DNA of 64,000 nt from CAWJFP01 sp963842155 (GCA_963842155.1 CAWJFP010000040.1:186001-250000); one strand, 5' to 3'; counted from the first letter of the stretch, positions 55,781-64,000 are shown. Notes: generated by a model from the sequence alone, not told the origin. Numbers and translations: made by a program.

Positions 55781-57310
55781 CTATCTCCTCGCGGGGCTCA
55801 TGAAGCGCGCGCCGATCACGATGGACGCCGCCAGCAATCCCGCGATTGCGGCGAGCGAAGTTCCGGCCGCCGCGAGCGCGCCGGTCGCCGCCCAGCTTAC
55901 CGACGAAAGCGCCTCTGCGAAGGTGGCGATGCGGGACGAGGTTTGGCGGCGCCGGAAGTGGCTGCGCCTCGCCTGGACGCGGAACCAGAGCTGGATCGCG
56001 GTGGCCGAAGCGGCCGCAACCGCAATTCCGGCGGCGGTGACGAGGGCATCGCGGTACGAGAGGAACGCCATCGCCAAAACGAGGGGCGCGAAGACGAGAG
56101 CGATGCCGCCGGCGACGGCTTCGATCTTGGCGCGCATCAATTGGCGCTCGAGCACGGGCGCCGTCGCCACGAGATCGGGCGCGTCCTCCCCGGAAATGGC
56201 GAGCCAGGCAAGACCGCCCGCGAGCTGCCCCGCCGCCATGATCAAGACCGGCGCGAGCAGAGCGAGAGCGCCTACGCCTTGCGCGAAGTTCCTCCAGAGA
56301 AGCAGCACCGGCGGCAGCAGATAGAGCAGCTGCAACAGGGTCTGCGACAGGAGCCAGGGATCGCGCAGCAACAGGGTCCCTTCCTTGTGCCGCAAGGCTT
56401 GGCTCGCCGACCTCAACCGAAAGCCGGTTCTGCCGCGGCGCCGCGGCGCCGCAATATGCGAGACGCCGGCCGCGGCGATTGCATGGCGACTGATCCGCGG
56501 CGCGAAATACGCCACCGACGCGGCAAGCATGAGCAGGCTCGCGCCGAGCATGGCGGCAAGCGCCGTCGCGTCGCCGAGGATCGCGCGAGCCGGCCACCAG
56601 ACGATGCTGTCGGTCCCGGGCATGCTATCGACCACCCAGGTCGATTGCAGGAGGGTGATGCGAAAGAAGGTGCCGCGGGAGAGGATCGCCGCGATCTGGA
56701 GGCCGATGACCGCTCCCGCGCCGATGACGGCGGCCAGGATCTGCGCGGCCAGCCGTGTCAGCTTCGGGCCGATCGTTTGAAAGAGCGCCGTCGCGAGGCC
56801 GACCGCCAGCGCGGTCGTGCTCAGCCCGATGGCCGCGACGACGCCGTAGGCACCCAGCCACCGCAATCCGCCGCGCGCCGCCAGCACATCGACGAAGGGC
56901 GTTGCGATGAGCGACGGCATCAGAATGAGCGAGAGCGCGACCGCGGCGATGCGGAGCGAAAAGAGCTTCCGCGCATCGACGGGCGAAGAGAGGATGAGAT
57001 CGAGATCCGAGCGCGCGTAGAATACCCGGGTCACGAATTCGACCGCCTGCGAAAGAATGAGCGACGACGACAGGAAGGCGCAGCCGGTGACGACCACGAG
57101 CACAGTTTTATCCGGGTCGGCGCCGACCTCCGCGTAGCGCGCGACCATGAAATAAGCGAAGAGATGCATGACGAGCAGGAACGCCACGAGCCCGATCACG
57201 ATGGTCGCGGCGCGCGGCCGCCGCCCGGCCGTCACGATCGACAGCCAGTCCCGCCAGGCGAGACGCAATTCATGCCGCGCGAGCCACACCCATGTGCAGC
57301 TTGGACTCAT
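55781..57310 (-). CDS. ABC-2-type transporter permease
   Basis: A 509-residue polytopic membrane protein with about twelve hydrophobic segments in two halves and a basic cytoplasmic centre (RRRGRTGFRLRSASQALRHK EG, near 290-312). It resembles large putative ABC-2 permeases that act as a single long subunit. Its start overlaps the stop of the ATPase gene by 4 nt, so the two are coupled. The substrate cannot be told; the pair could be an exporter. The hydrophobic segments and the coupling support the call. Confidence 0.82.
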   Translation of the reverse strand: MSPSCTWVWLARHELRLAWRDWLSIVTAGRRPRAATIVIGLVAFLLVMHLFAYFMVARYAEVGADPDKTVLVVVTGCAFLSSSLILSQAVEFVTRVFYARSDLDLILSSPVDARKLFSLRIAAVALSLILMPSLIATPFVDVLAARGGLRWLGAYGVVAAIGLSTTALAVGLATALFQTIGPKLTRLAAQILAAVIGAGAVIGLQIAAILSRGTFFRITLLQSTWVVDSMPGTDSIVWWPARAILGDATALAAMLGASLLMLAASVAYFAPRISRHAIAAAGVSHIAAPRRRGRTGFRLRSASQALRHKEGTLLLRDPWLLSQTLLQLLYLLPPVLLLWRNFAQGVGALALLAPVLIMAAGQLAGGLAWLAISGEDAPDLVATAPVLERQLMRAKIEAVAGGIALVFAPLVLAMAFLSYRDALVTAAGIAVAAASATAIQLWFRVQARRSHFRRRQTSSRIATFAEALSSVSWAATGALAAAGTSLAAIAGLLAASIVIGARFMSPARR

Positions 57311-58104
57311 GGCGCGGCCGCCATTTGGTCGACCAGCGCGAGAAAGGTATCCTCGAGGCTCGTCCCGCTTTTCCCAGCCTGTCTCCGAAGCTCCTCCAGC
57401 GTGCCTTCGGCGATGAGCCGGCCGCCGGCGATGACGCCGATCCGATCGGCCATGCGCTCGGCCACCTCCAGGATATGGGTGGTCATGATGACCGTGCTGC
57501 CGGCGCGGACGCGCTGCCGCAGCACATCTTTGACGAGGCGCGACGAGCCCGCGTCGAGCCCCGTGAGAGGCTCGTCGAGTATGATCAGCTTCGGCTCATG
57601 CACGAGCGCGCCGGCGAGGGCCACCTTCTGCCGCATGCCTTTCGAGAAGCTCTCGCAGCGCTCGTGGGCATTCGCCTCGAGGCCAAGCCAACGAAGCAGG
57701 CTCCAGGCGCGCGCTTCGCCGAGCGCCCTGTCGACGCTCCATAGCCCGGCCACGAATTCGAGATATTCGAAGGCCGTCAGCTTGTCATAGATCATGGGCT
57801 CTTCCGAGAGCCAAGCCGTGATCCGCTTGGCCGCGATCGGGTCTGCCAGCGCGTCGATGCCGAATATCGAGATCGAGCCGCTATCGGGCCGCAGCAGCCC
57901 GGTTACCATCCGCAAGGTGGTGGTCTTGCCGGCGCCGTTGGGCCCGAGCAGCGTGTAGAACTCGCCGGCGGCGACGGAGAGATCCAACCCGTCCACGGCA
58001 GGACGACCGTATCGCTTGGAAAGGCCTCGCAGCTCGAGGGCGGCCGCCGAGGGGTTACTCGAAAGGTCGGGCGGCGCGGGCTGCGATTTCAGGACAAAAT
58101 TCAC
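57307..58104 (-). CDS. ABC transporter ATP-binding protein
   Basis: 265 residues. Walker A is GPNGAGKTT (54-62), followed by the Q-loop region, a degenerate signature ESFSKGMRQKVALAGALVHE, Walker B LIILDEPLTGLDAGS and the H-loop in VIMTTHILEVAERMADR. The type is the CcmA/ABC-2 exporter ATPase. It is translated before and coupled to the 509-residue permease. Confidence 0.93.
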   Translation of the reverse strand: MNFVLKSQPAPPDLSSNPSAAALELRGLSKRYGRPAVDGLDLSVAAGEFYTLLGPNGAGKTTTLRMVTGLLRPDSGSISIFGIDALADPIAAKRITAWLSEEPMIYDKLTAFEYLEFVAGLWSVDRALGEARAWSLLRWLGLEANAHERCESFSKGMRQKVALAGALVHEPKLIILDEPLTGLDAGSSRLVKDVLRQRVRAGSTVIMTTHILEVAERMADRIGVIAGGRLIAEGTLEELRRQAGKSGTSLEDTFLALVDQMAAAP

Positions 58105-58200
58105 CCCGACAACTTAGTCGCGAGTGGTTTCCCGTTCGTAAATGCGGCGGCGGCGGTTCGCTGGCTGAGCCGCCGCGACACCGGGTCGAGCCCGCTTCAC

Positions 58201-58668
58201 TCAATGCGGCCCCCAGGGCATGATCGGCACGGTGCTGATCGCGTTGAAGGGCGAGCCGTTGATGATTTTGCTGCTGATGGCGAGATAGACCAGCGCGTTG
58301 TGCTTCGGGTCGGGCATCCGATAGATGCGCGTCGCCTTGAAGAAGATGCTCGTCTTCTCGCTGAACGCCTCCTCGCGCTCGGGCAGCTTCGTGATGTCGA
58401 CGGTTATGGGGCCCGTCTGGCGGCAGGCGATCGAGAAATTCGAAGGGTCTTCGTTGAGGCCGAGCGGCTGGCCCCATCCGCCTTTTCGCGCTTGGGAGAT
58501 GTAGCAGATGACCCCCGGCACCTTGGGGTCGCTGAACTCGCTGACGCACACCTTGTCGTTCGGCGACAGGAAGTTGAACGTCGTGCTGACGCAAGCCAAA
58601 TCGTCCGCCCGTGCCGCGCCCGAGCTTGCGAGCAGCAGCACCGCCGCCGCCGCCAAGTACCACCTCAT
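58201..58668 (-). CDS. creA: CreA family periplasmic protein
   Basis: 155 residues. A signal peptide (MRWYLAAAAVLLLASSGAARA) is followed by DDLACVSTTFNFLSPNDKVC, FSDPKVPGVICYISQARKGG, CRQTGPI, FFKATRIYRMPDPKHNALVY and SSKIINGSPFNAISTVPIMP, all matching the CreA family. CreA's biochemical role is not established despite its old catabolite-regulation name. Start chosen by the signal peptide. A decayed copy of its 3' end lies at 54241-54357. Confidence 0.9.
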   Translation of the reverse strand: MRWYLAAAAVLLLASSGAARADDLACVSTTFNFLSPNDKVCVSEFSDPKVPGVICYISQARKGGWGQPLGLNEDPSNFSIACRQTGPITVDITKLPEREEAFSEKTSIFFKATRIYRMPDPKHNALVYLAISSKIINGSPFNAISTVPIMPWGPH

Positions 58669-58735
58669 TTGCACGATCGTATCTCCCTTAGCTTCCGTGA
58701 AGATCCAACGAGCTTCTGGCTCATGGCGCACCCCC

Positions 58736-59479
58736 TCACCCTCCCTCTTTCCTTGCCAGAAACGCCGGGCGGAAATGGCTGCCGACGAGGAGCCGCAGGC
58801 GCCCCGGCAGGCCGAAGCTCTCGACCGCGCGGAAGCCTGCTTCGCGTAATAGTGCCTCCATATGGGCGGGGAGGAAGCTGTGCGGATGGCCCTCGACCAG
58901 AAGCGAGCCCGGCTGCCGCCGGCGCGTGAATTGCTCGAAGCGCAAGCGGCCGGCGAGCGAGAGGCAATCGACGCCGACCAGCACCGCTCCGCCGGGCCTG
59001 AGCGCCTTATGGGCGTTGCGCAGGATGGCGAGCGGATCGCGCACATGGTCGAGCACGTTGTACGTCACCGCCGTGTCGAACTCGCCCGCGAAGCCGAGCG
59101 CCTCGCCCGGGCGCTGGAGATATTCGCCTTCGCGCGCCAGCTCGTCGGTCCATTCGACGAGCTTGGCGGCCCAGCCGCTTTGCGCGAGCGCCGTGTCCAT
59201 GAGCGCCACGCGCGGCAACGGCTCGAGCTTGACCAGCCGCCGGATGGCGCTTTTGTCGCGATAGAAGGAGGCGACGGCGATGCCGAGCGGGCCGCAGCCG
59301 ATCTCGAGCACCTCCTTGCCGCGAAAGAGCGCCGCGAGCCGCGCCTCGTCGATGAGCGCCAGGAACTCGGGCTTCTCGGCGAGGATGCGCAACAGCTCCG
59401 GCAGGTTCATGCCGCGCCAATAATCGAGCTCGGCGGCCTGGGCGCGCTCCCAGCGCTCGGCGCTGATCGCCTGGCTCAT
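58736..59479 (-). CDS. Class I SAM-dependent methyltransferase coupled to cbpM
   Basis: 247 residues. Motif I is EVLEIGCGPLGIAVASFYRD (about 55-74), then FDTAVTYNVLDHVRDPLAIL (motif II-like), LRPGGAVLVGVDCLSLAGRL and a C-terminal HSFLPAHMEALLREAGFRAV. The ATG overlaps the cbpM stop by 4 nt, so it is the third gene of cbpA-cbpM-methyltransferase. The substrate is unknown; small-molecule and protein methylation are both possible. Confidence 0.85.
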   Translation of the reverse strand: MSQAISAERWERAQAAELDYWRGMNLPELLRILAEKPEFLALIDEARLAALFRGKEVLEIGCGPLGIAVASFYRDKSAIRRLVKLEPLPRVALMDTALAQSGWAAKLVEWTDELAREGEYLQRPGEALGFAGEFDTAVTYNVLDHVRDPLAILRNAHKALRPGGAVLVGVDCLSLAGRLRFEQFTRRRQPGSLLVEGHPHSFLPAHMEALLREAGFRAVESFGLPGRLRLLVGSHFRPAFLARKEGG

Positions 59480-59829
59480 GCCTCGCCCTCGCGATCGCCC
59501 CCGCCCTGCTCCTTGCCGAGCGCTTCGAGCACGGCATCGCGGATCTTCGGCGGCTGCTGGTCGAGCGCGCGTCTCATCGACTTCAGGCTCCGCCGCAGCT
59601 CGTAGACCTGATCGAGGAGGGAGAGCACGAGCGGCACCAGATCTTCGCCCACGCCGATCTCGCGCCGCAGATCGTAGATGAGATGGACGCGCGCCACGTC
59701 GATCTCCTGGAACAGCCAGCCGCCGCCCTCGCCCGGCTCGGGACGCACCCAGCGCCGCTCGATCCAGCTGGTGAGCTCGATCGCTTCGAGATCGGGAAAC
59801 AACGCCAGGATGCGCTCGACCGGCATCAT
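59476..59829 (-). CDS. cbpM: Chaperone modulator CbpM
   Basis: A 117-residue MerR-fold-like protein. LTSWIERRWVRPEPGEGGGW resembles the helix-turn-helix wing of this group, followed by FQEIDVARVHLIYDLRREIG, VPLVLSLLDQVYELRRSLKS and an acidic tail. In the family it binds the J domain of CbpA and inhibits it. It overlaps cbpA by 4 nt upstream and the methyltransferase by 4 nt downstream. Confidence 0.88.
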   Translation of the reverse strand: MMPVERILALFPDLEAIELTSWIERRWVRPEPGEGGGWLFQEIDVARVHLIYDLRREIGVGEDLVPLVLSLLDQVYELRRSLKSMRRALDQQPPKIRDAVLEALGKEQGGGDREGEA

Positions 59830-60719
59830 GGCTTCAGCATCCCCTTGCGCGGATCGAAGGGGTGGCGCGGCGTCCAGCCCTTGAGGAACTCGGCGAGCTC
59901 CGGCTCGTCGGTATGCGGCACGATGACCTCGAGCTCGACATATTGATCGCCGCCCTTGATGCCGCGTCCCTTGAGCCGCAGCCGCGTGCCGGTGCCGGAA
60001 TTGGGCGGGATGGCGAGATTGACCTGGCCCTTGATCGTCGGCACCGCGACCTTGGCGCCGAGCACGGCCTCCTTGAGCGTCACCGGCAAGGTCATGATCA
60101 CGTCGTTGCCCTGCCGGCGGAAGAGCTGATGGGGCGCCACGCTCACCTCGATGAGTGCATCGCCTGGCGGCCCTTCGCCGATGCCCGGCCGCCCCTGCCC
60201 CTTGAGCCGCAGCACCTGCCCGTCCGTGAGGCCGGGCGGAATGGTCACGTCGAGCGTGCGGCCGTCGGGCAGCGTCAGTCGGCGCACCGCGCCGTTGGCA
60301 GCATCGAGGAAATCGACCATGAGCGTGTAATGCGCGTCGCCGCCTTGCGCATTGGCGCTGCGCCGCGCGAATTCGCGGAAGGCCTCGCCGAACAGGCTCT
60401 CGAGCTCTTCGTCGCCGAAATTGGCCTCGGAGCGGTATTTGCCGCCGCCGGGATGGTCGCCGAAATCGCGATAGAAATGTCGCGCCTGCGGTTTCTCGGC
60501 GCCGCTCGCGTCGATCTCGCCGCGATCGAAGCGGCCGCGCTTCTCGGCGTCGGAGAGCAGCGAATAGGCGGCGTTGATCGCCTTGAAGCGCTCCTCGGCC
60601 TCGGGCTTGCCCGGATTGATGTCGGGATGGTGGCGCTTCGCCAGCTTGCGGTAGGCCGCGCGGATGGCCTCCTCGGTGGCGTTGCGCTCGACGCCGAGCG
60701 TTTTATAGGGATCGTCCAT
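59826..60719 (-). CDS. cbpA: CbpA-type DnaJ co-chaperone
   Basis: 297 residues. The J domain (about 1-70) reads MDDPYKTLGVERNATEEAIR and AYRKLAKRHHPDINPGKPEA with the HPD motif. A short Gly-containing linker follows, then two DnaJ-C beta domains (FLDAANGAVRRLTLPDGRTL; LRLKGQGRPGIGEGPPGDAL; LRLKGRGIKGGDQYVELEV). There is no zinc-finger domain, as expected for CbpA rather than DnaJ. Start set at 60719 by the J domain. Confidence 0.93.
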   Translation of the reverse strand: MDDPYKTLGVERNATEEAIRAAYRKLAKRHHPDINPGKPEAEERFKAINAAYSLLSDAEKRGRFDRGEIDASGAEKPQARHFYRDFGDHPGGGKYRSEANFGDEELESLFGEAFREFARRSANAQGGDAHYTLMVDFLDAANGAVRRLTLPDGRTLDVTIPPGLTDGQVLRLKGQGRPGIGEGPPGDALIEVSVAPHQLFRRQGNDVIMTLPVTLKEAVLGAKVAVPTIKGQVNLAIPPNSGTGTRLRLKGRGIKGGDQYVELEVIVPHTDEPELAEFLKGWTPRHPFDPRKGMLKP

Positions 60720-60793
60720 CGCGGCGCAGAATATCGGGCCGCGGTCGCCGCTGCCAGCGGCACTATCGAGATGGCGGTGAAGGAGCCCGCGCC

Positions 60794-61369
60794 TCAGTAG
60801 TGCTTGGCACGCCAGATATGGCCGCTTGCCCGGTTCTGCGCGCCCTGGATGCCGCGTTGCGCGCGCCAACCGACATGGCCGAAGGCGCCGGCATAGGCCT
60901 GGCGACCGGCGATGCGTCCTTGTTGCCATTCCAGCCGGCCGGCCTGGCGGGTGGTCAAGCTGCCGCCCGCGACGCCCTGCTGGATGCGGCTTTGCTGATT
61001 GATGTCGCGCTGCACGTCTGCCTGCAGACGCTGGCTCGACAGGCTGTTCGGGTTGCCGGTGACGCCGTTGTGCTTGAGATCGTAGATCGCGGTGCTCTCG
61101 CGATTTTGCTCCGCCTGGATATGAGCGGCCTCGGCCGGCGACAGATTGCCGTTGCGATCCGCCCGAGCTTCGCTGCGGTCGATCGCGGCCTCGCCCTGCT
61201 CGAGCCGCGCGGCCTCGCCCGTGCTCAGCGCGCCGCTCTTCAGGCCCTGCTCGATGCGCTCCTGCTGGTTCACATCGCGCTGGACCTCGCTGTCCACCGT
61301 CTGCGCGTAGGCGGGCGCCAGCGAGCAGCCGATGCCGAACGCGGTCGCGAAAGCCATTCTTCGCAGCAT
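60794..61369 (-). CDS. Secreted protein with two copies of a Q-rich repeat
   Basis: 191 residues. Signal peptide MLRRMAFATAFGIGCSLAPA with cleavage near AYA-QT. Two related segments, VQRDVNQQERIEQGLKSGAL (29-48) and VQRDINQQSRIQQGVAGGSL (119-138), each continue into a GEAARLEQGEAAIDR / RQAGRLEWQQGRIAG pattern, so the protein is an internal duplication. Between them is ADRNGNLSPAEAAHI, which resembles a calcium-binding loop. The start follows an ideal ribosome-binding site (GAGGAGGGGGT). No function is known to me; similar small secreted proteins occur in proteobacteria. Confidence 0.72.
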   Translation of the reverse strand: MLRRMAFATAFGIGCSLAPAYAQTVDSEVQRDVNQQERIEQGLKSGALSTGEAARLEQGEAAIDRSEARADRNGNLSPAEAAHIQAEQNRESTAIYDLKHNGVTGNPNSLSSQRLQADVQRDINQQSRIQQGVAGGSLTTRQAGRLEWQQGRIAGRQAYAGAFGHVGWRAQRGIQGAQNRASGHIWRAKHY

Positions 61370-61532
61370 GACCCCCTCCTCTGCCGCCGCCGAGAGCGGC
61401 AATCGCCGCCGCCGGCGCGCGTCTCCTCGGTCGACGCCGTTCTCAGCTAATCATTCCCATCATGAATGAGGTCTGAACGATTCGCCTCGGGCCGGCGCGG
61501 GTTATGATTAACCCGGCGGCACGCCTTGCGGC

Positions 61533-62648
61533 TCAGCCCCAGACTTCCCGCGCCGTCTCGACGATCAGCCGGAGCTTGGCGATCTCTTCGTCGACCGTGA
61601 GCGCGTTGCCCTCGAGGGTGGAGGAGAAACCGCATTGCGGGCTGAGGCAGAGCTGCTCGAGCGGCACGTATTTGGCGGCCTCGTCGATGCGGCGCTTGAG
61701 ATCGTCCTTGCGCTCGAGCGCGCCTTTCTTCGTCGTGACCAGGCCGAGCACCACCATCTTGCCCTTGGGCACGAAGCGCAGCGGCTCGAACCCGCCGGAC
61801 CGGGCGTCGTCATATTCGAGGAAGAAGCCGTCGACCTTGAGCCGGCCGAAGAGCGCCTCGGCGACATGGTCGTAGCCGCCGGACGCCACCCAGGAGGAGC
61901 GGAAATTGCCGCGGCACATATGGGTGCAGACGGTCATGCCGGCGGGCTTGTCGGCGAGGGCCTGGTTGATGACCTCGATATAGGTGATGTGCTGCGCCTC
62001 GGGATCGCCGCCGAGATGGGCGATGTGCTCGCGCTGCGCCGGATCGTTGAGATAGGCGAGGCTCGTGTCGTCGAGCTGAAGATAGGTGCAGCCGAGCTTG
62101 TAGAGCTCGGCGATCTCCTTGGCATAGACCTGCGCGAGGTCGTTCCAGAACCCCTTCAGGTCGGGATAGACGCCCGCGTCGATGGCGGCGCGGCCGCCGC
62201 GGTAATGCATCATGCTGGGCGAGGGGATGGTGAGCTTCGGCGTCGCCTTGGCGACCGATTTGAGATAGAGGAAATCCTCGCCGAAGATGCATTTGCCGAG
62301 CTTGAGCTTGCCCGCCACGCGCAGCGCCGCCGGCGTGAACTCGATGCCGCCCTTCTCGTTCTTGAACTGGACCTTCATATTGTCCTGCGACTTTTCGACG
62401 CCGCCGACCTGATAGATGAAATCCATATGCCAGGAGGCGCGGCGGAACTCGCCGTCGGTGACCCCCTCGAGACCGATCTCCTCCTGCATCTTGACCGCCT
62501 TGCCGATCGCCGCGTCCTCGATGCGGCGAAGGTCGGCCGCCGCGATCTTGCCCGCCTTGAGGTCCTCGCGCGCTTGCAGAACCTCCTTGGGACGCAGCAG
62601 GCTGCCGACATGATCGGCGCGGAATGGCGGCTTCTTCGTGCGACTCAT
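61533..62648 (-). CDS. Cobalamin-independent methionine synthase II family protein
   Basis: 371 residues of the MetE C-terminal-domain type. The N-terminus FRADHVGSLLRPKEVLQ is typical, with GVTDGEFRRASWHMDFIYQV, YLQLDDTSLAYL, TVCTHMCRGNFRSS (zinc-ligand His/Cys region), FLEYDDARSGGFEPLRFVPK and a final cysteine region LCLSPQCGFSSTLEGN. It lacks the MetE N-terminal folate half, so it may be a methyltransferase using another donor. Start at 62648 fits the family. Confidence 0.85.
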   Translation of the reverse strand: MSRTKKPPFRADHVGSLLRPKEVLQAREDLKAGKIAAADLRRIEDAAIGKAVKMQEEIGLEGVTDGEFRRASWHMDFIYQVGGVEKSQDNMKVQFKNEKGGIEFTPAALRVAGKLKLGKCIFGEDFLYLKSVAKATPKLTIPSPSMMHYRGGRAAIDAGVYPDLKGFWNDLAQVYAKEIAELYKLGCTYLQLDDTSLAYLNDPAQREHIAHLGGDPEAQHITYIEVINQALADKPAGMTVCTHMCRGNFRSSWVASGGYDHVAEALFGRLKVDGFFLEYDDARSGGFEPLRFVPKGKMVVLGLVTTKKGALERKDDLKRRIDEAAKYVPLEQLCLSPQCGFSSTLEGNALTVDEEIAKLRLIVETAREVWG

Positions 62649-62748
62649 CGAACTTCTCCTTATTCTTGGGGCGCGAGCGGCGGCTTGCGTCGATCGCGCG
62701 GCGCGCACAAATTATCCCGCCGATGACGGCGCGACAATGGCCGCGTCG

Positions 62749-62774
62749 CCCACTCGCGAGGCTCGCCGAGTGGG
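62749..62774. other. Perfect inverted repeat between divergent genes
   Basis: CCCACTCG and CGAGTGGG form a perfect 8-bp stem with a 10-nt loop in the intergenic region between the MetE-like gene and the Tat-exported cupin gene. No T-tract follows. It could be an operator or a hairpin. Confidence 0.4.
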
Positions 62775-62825
62775 ACGCGCGGCGTGGGAAAGAAAACATT
62801 GGAAGCCAGGACGGAGGAGCGATTC

Positions 62826-63350
62826 ATGGACATGATCGGCGGCGAGACCACCCGCCGCGAGCTGCTGCTGGCGCCGCTGCTTGCAGCCTTGCCCGCCGCG
62901 TTGCTCGCCAGGCGCGCGGAAGGTGCGACCCTCGATCCGACCATGACGATCGTCCGCCTGCCGGAGGAGATCAGATGGGAGACGCCGCCCGGCTTTCCCG
63001 CCCGCAGCGTCGAGATGGCGCCGCTTTGGAGCAAGACTTCCGAGGAGGGGCTCTATTTCACACTGGTCAAATGGCATCCCGGCTATATGAGCGCGCCGCA
63101 CTGGTACGCGACCGACCGATGTTGCGTCGTGCTGTCCGGCACCTGGTGGGTGGCGAGCGGCGGCAGGTTCGATCCCGAGAACACCGTGCCCGTGCCGCCC
63201 GGCAGCTTCGTCCGGCGTGTGGCGCGAACGCCGCATTACGACGGCGTCAAGCGGACCGACAAGCATCCGGCGGTGATCGCGATCTGCGGCATCGGGCCGA
63301 TCAAGATCATGCTGACCGACGAGAGCAAGCCGGGCTGGCGCAGAGTTTGA
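62826..63350 (+). CDS. Tat-exported cupin-fold protein
   Basis: 174 residues. The N-terminus MDMIGGETTRRELLLAPLLA matches a twin-arginine signal (TRRELLL) followed by a hydrophobic stretch and AEGA cleavage region. The mature part has a cupin-like core: LVKWHPGYMSAPHWYATDRC, VVLSGTWWVASGGRFDPENT, PPGSFVRRVARTPHYDGVKR. The start at 62826 follows a GGACGGAGGAGCG ribosome-binding site; an upstream start would disturb the signal peptide. Substrate unknown. Followed after 40 nt by the AhpD-like gene. Confidence 0.75.
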   Translation: MDMIGGETTRRELLLAPLLAALPAALLARRAEGATLDPTMTIVRLPEEIRWETPPGFPARSVEMAPLWSKTSEEGLYFTLVKWHPGYMSAPHWYATDRCCVVLSGTWWVASGGRFDPENTVPVPPGSFVRRVARTPHYDGVKRTDKHPAVIAICGIGPIKIMLTDESKPGWRRV

Positions 63351-63390
63351 ACCACCGGCGGTCCCGGGCCGCCTGTCGAAAGGATCGCCG

Positions 63391-63969
63391 ATGTCGCAAC
63401 GCAAACGGCTCACGGCCTTGAAGCTCGCGGCGCCGACGCGCGCCAAGCTCGATGCGGACATGCGGGCATATTTCGCGAAATGCGACGAGAAGCTCGGCTT
63501 CGTGCCCAACGTGCTGCGCGCCTACAGCTTCAACCAGGACAAGCTGCGCGGCTTCGTCGCCATGTATAACGAGCTGATGCTCGGCGCATCCGGACTCAGC
63601 AGGCTCGAGCGCGAGATGATCGCGGTCGTCGTCTCGTCGATCAATCACTGCTTCTATTGCCTGGTCGCGCATGGCGCCGGCGTGCGCGAGCTGTCGGGCG
63701 ACCCGCGGCTGGGCGAGCTGATGGCGATGAACTACCGGGCGGCCGAGCTCCCCGCGAAGCAGCGCGCCATGCTCGACTTCGCGGCCAAGCTCACCGAGAC
63801 CCCGGACAAGATGGGCGAATCGGATCGGCAGGCGCTGCGCAAGGCAGGGTGGAGCGAGGCCGACATCTGGGACATCGCCGCGACCGCGTCATTCTTCAAC
63901 ATGTCGAACCGCATGGCCGCGGCGACCGAGATGACGCCGAACGACGAGTATCACGGCAAGGCGCGTTAG
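63391..63969 (+). CDS. AhpD-like / carboxymuconolactone decarboxylase family peroxidase-related protein
   Basis: 192 residues. The conserved redox motif is SINHCFYCLVAHG (CXXC followed by His, around residues 88-98), within LSRLEREMIAVVVSSINHCF. Flanking segments LGFVPNVLRAYSFNQDKLRG and RQALRKAGWSEADIWDIAAT fit the uncharacterised peroxidase-related branch. The family has alkylhydroperoxidase or thiol-disulfide activity; the specific substrate is not known. Co-oriented with the preceding Tat-exported protein. Confidence 0.88.
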   Translation: MSQRKRLTALKLAAPTRAKLDADMRAYFAKCDEKLGFVPNVLRAYSFNQDKLRGFVAMYNELMLGASGLSRLEREMIAVVVSSINHCFYCLVAHGAGVRELSGDPRLGELMAMNYRAAELPAKQRAMLDFAAKLTETPDKMGESDRQALRKAGWSEADIWDIAATASFFNMSNRMAAATEMTPNDEYHGKAR

Positions 63970-63970
63970 T

Positions 63971-63988
63971 CGGCGCGCCCGCGCGCCG
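63971..63988 (+). terminator. GC-rich hairpin after the AhpD-like gene
   Basis: CGGCGCG and CGCGCCG pair perfectly over 7 bp around CCCG, starting 2 nt after the stop codon. No T-run follows within the window, so termination is only a possibility. Confidence 0.3.
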
Positions 63989-64000
63989 ATCCGGTCCGGC

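Noticed and set aside
55943..57790. Open frame of 615 codons opposite the ABC transporter genes
   Set aside because: Extremely Arg/Glu/Gly-rich translation, antisense to coupled permease and ATPase genes; typical GC-rich shadow.

Overview
The window is a GC-rich chromosomal segment of an alphaproteobacterium. The evidence is gene order and gene architecture. It carries ntrB-ntrC-ntrY, a fused ispDF, a pyruvate dehydrogenase cluster in which both E1-beta and E2 have an N-terminal lipoyl domain, eno-kdsA-pyrG-secG-tpiA facing ppiD-trpE, trpGDC-moaC-moeA-lexA, gltX-gltA, and the envelope run rpsB-tsf-pyrH-frr-uppS-cdsA-dxr-rseP-bamA-skp-fabZ-lpxA-lpxI-lpxB. LexA also has the alphaproteobacterial GAAC-N7-GAAC operator. 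I cannot place it reliably below class. No rRNA, tRNA, CRISPR array, insertion sequence or prophage was recognised.

Layout. 1-7.5 kb: nitrogen two-component genes (ntrY is cut by the left edge), a CcsA-like membrane protein, ispDF, pgpA, pncC, a damaged PEBP-family gene and a COQ10/RatA-type START protein. 7.5-19.7 kb: a leftward housekeeping block for lipoate synthesis and pyruvate dehydrogenase (lipA, lpdA, pdhC, pdhB, pdhA), then ftsB-like, eno, kdsA, pyrG, secG and tpiA. 19.9-31.8 kb: rightward ppiD-trpE, a 3.45-kb interruption holding a B12/radical-SAM gene and a ClpP-fold secreted protein, then trpGDC-moaC-moeA and SOS-regulated lexA. 31.8-37.5 kb: comEC, gltX-gltA and gloA. 37.5-51.4 kb: the leftward lipid A / outer-membrane / isoprenoid / translation block. 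51.4-64 kb: an accessory region with a cupin protein, a class III cyclase, two decayed gene remnants, methyltransferases, an ABC-2 transporter, creA, a cbpA-cbpM-methyltransferase operon, a secreted repeat protein, a MetE-like enzyme, a Tat-exported cupin protein and an AhpD-like protein.

How the genes work together. LipA makes the lipoyl cofactor used by the adjacent PDH complex, whose acetyl-CoA feeds citrate synthase (gltA). IspDF, Dxr and UppS are three parts of the isoprenoid route to undecaprenyl phosphate. KdsA, LpxA, LpxI and LpxB contribute to lipid A-KDO synthesis, while BamA, Skp, PpiD, RseP and SecG serve envelope protein export and folding.

Two cautions. First, eight genes are broken by about fifteen single-base indels, nearly all insertions, and these include the essential eno and bamA. 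This is best read as residual sequence error, so apparent pseudogenes here need checking against raw reads. Second, lpxD is missing from its normal place between skp and fabZ. I found no convincing wholly new system. The most unusual items are the accessory insertion in the trp operon, the paired gene relics around the cyclase, and a methyltransferase translationally coupled to the CbpA/CbpM chaperone pair.
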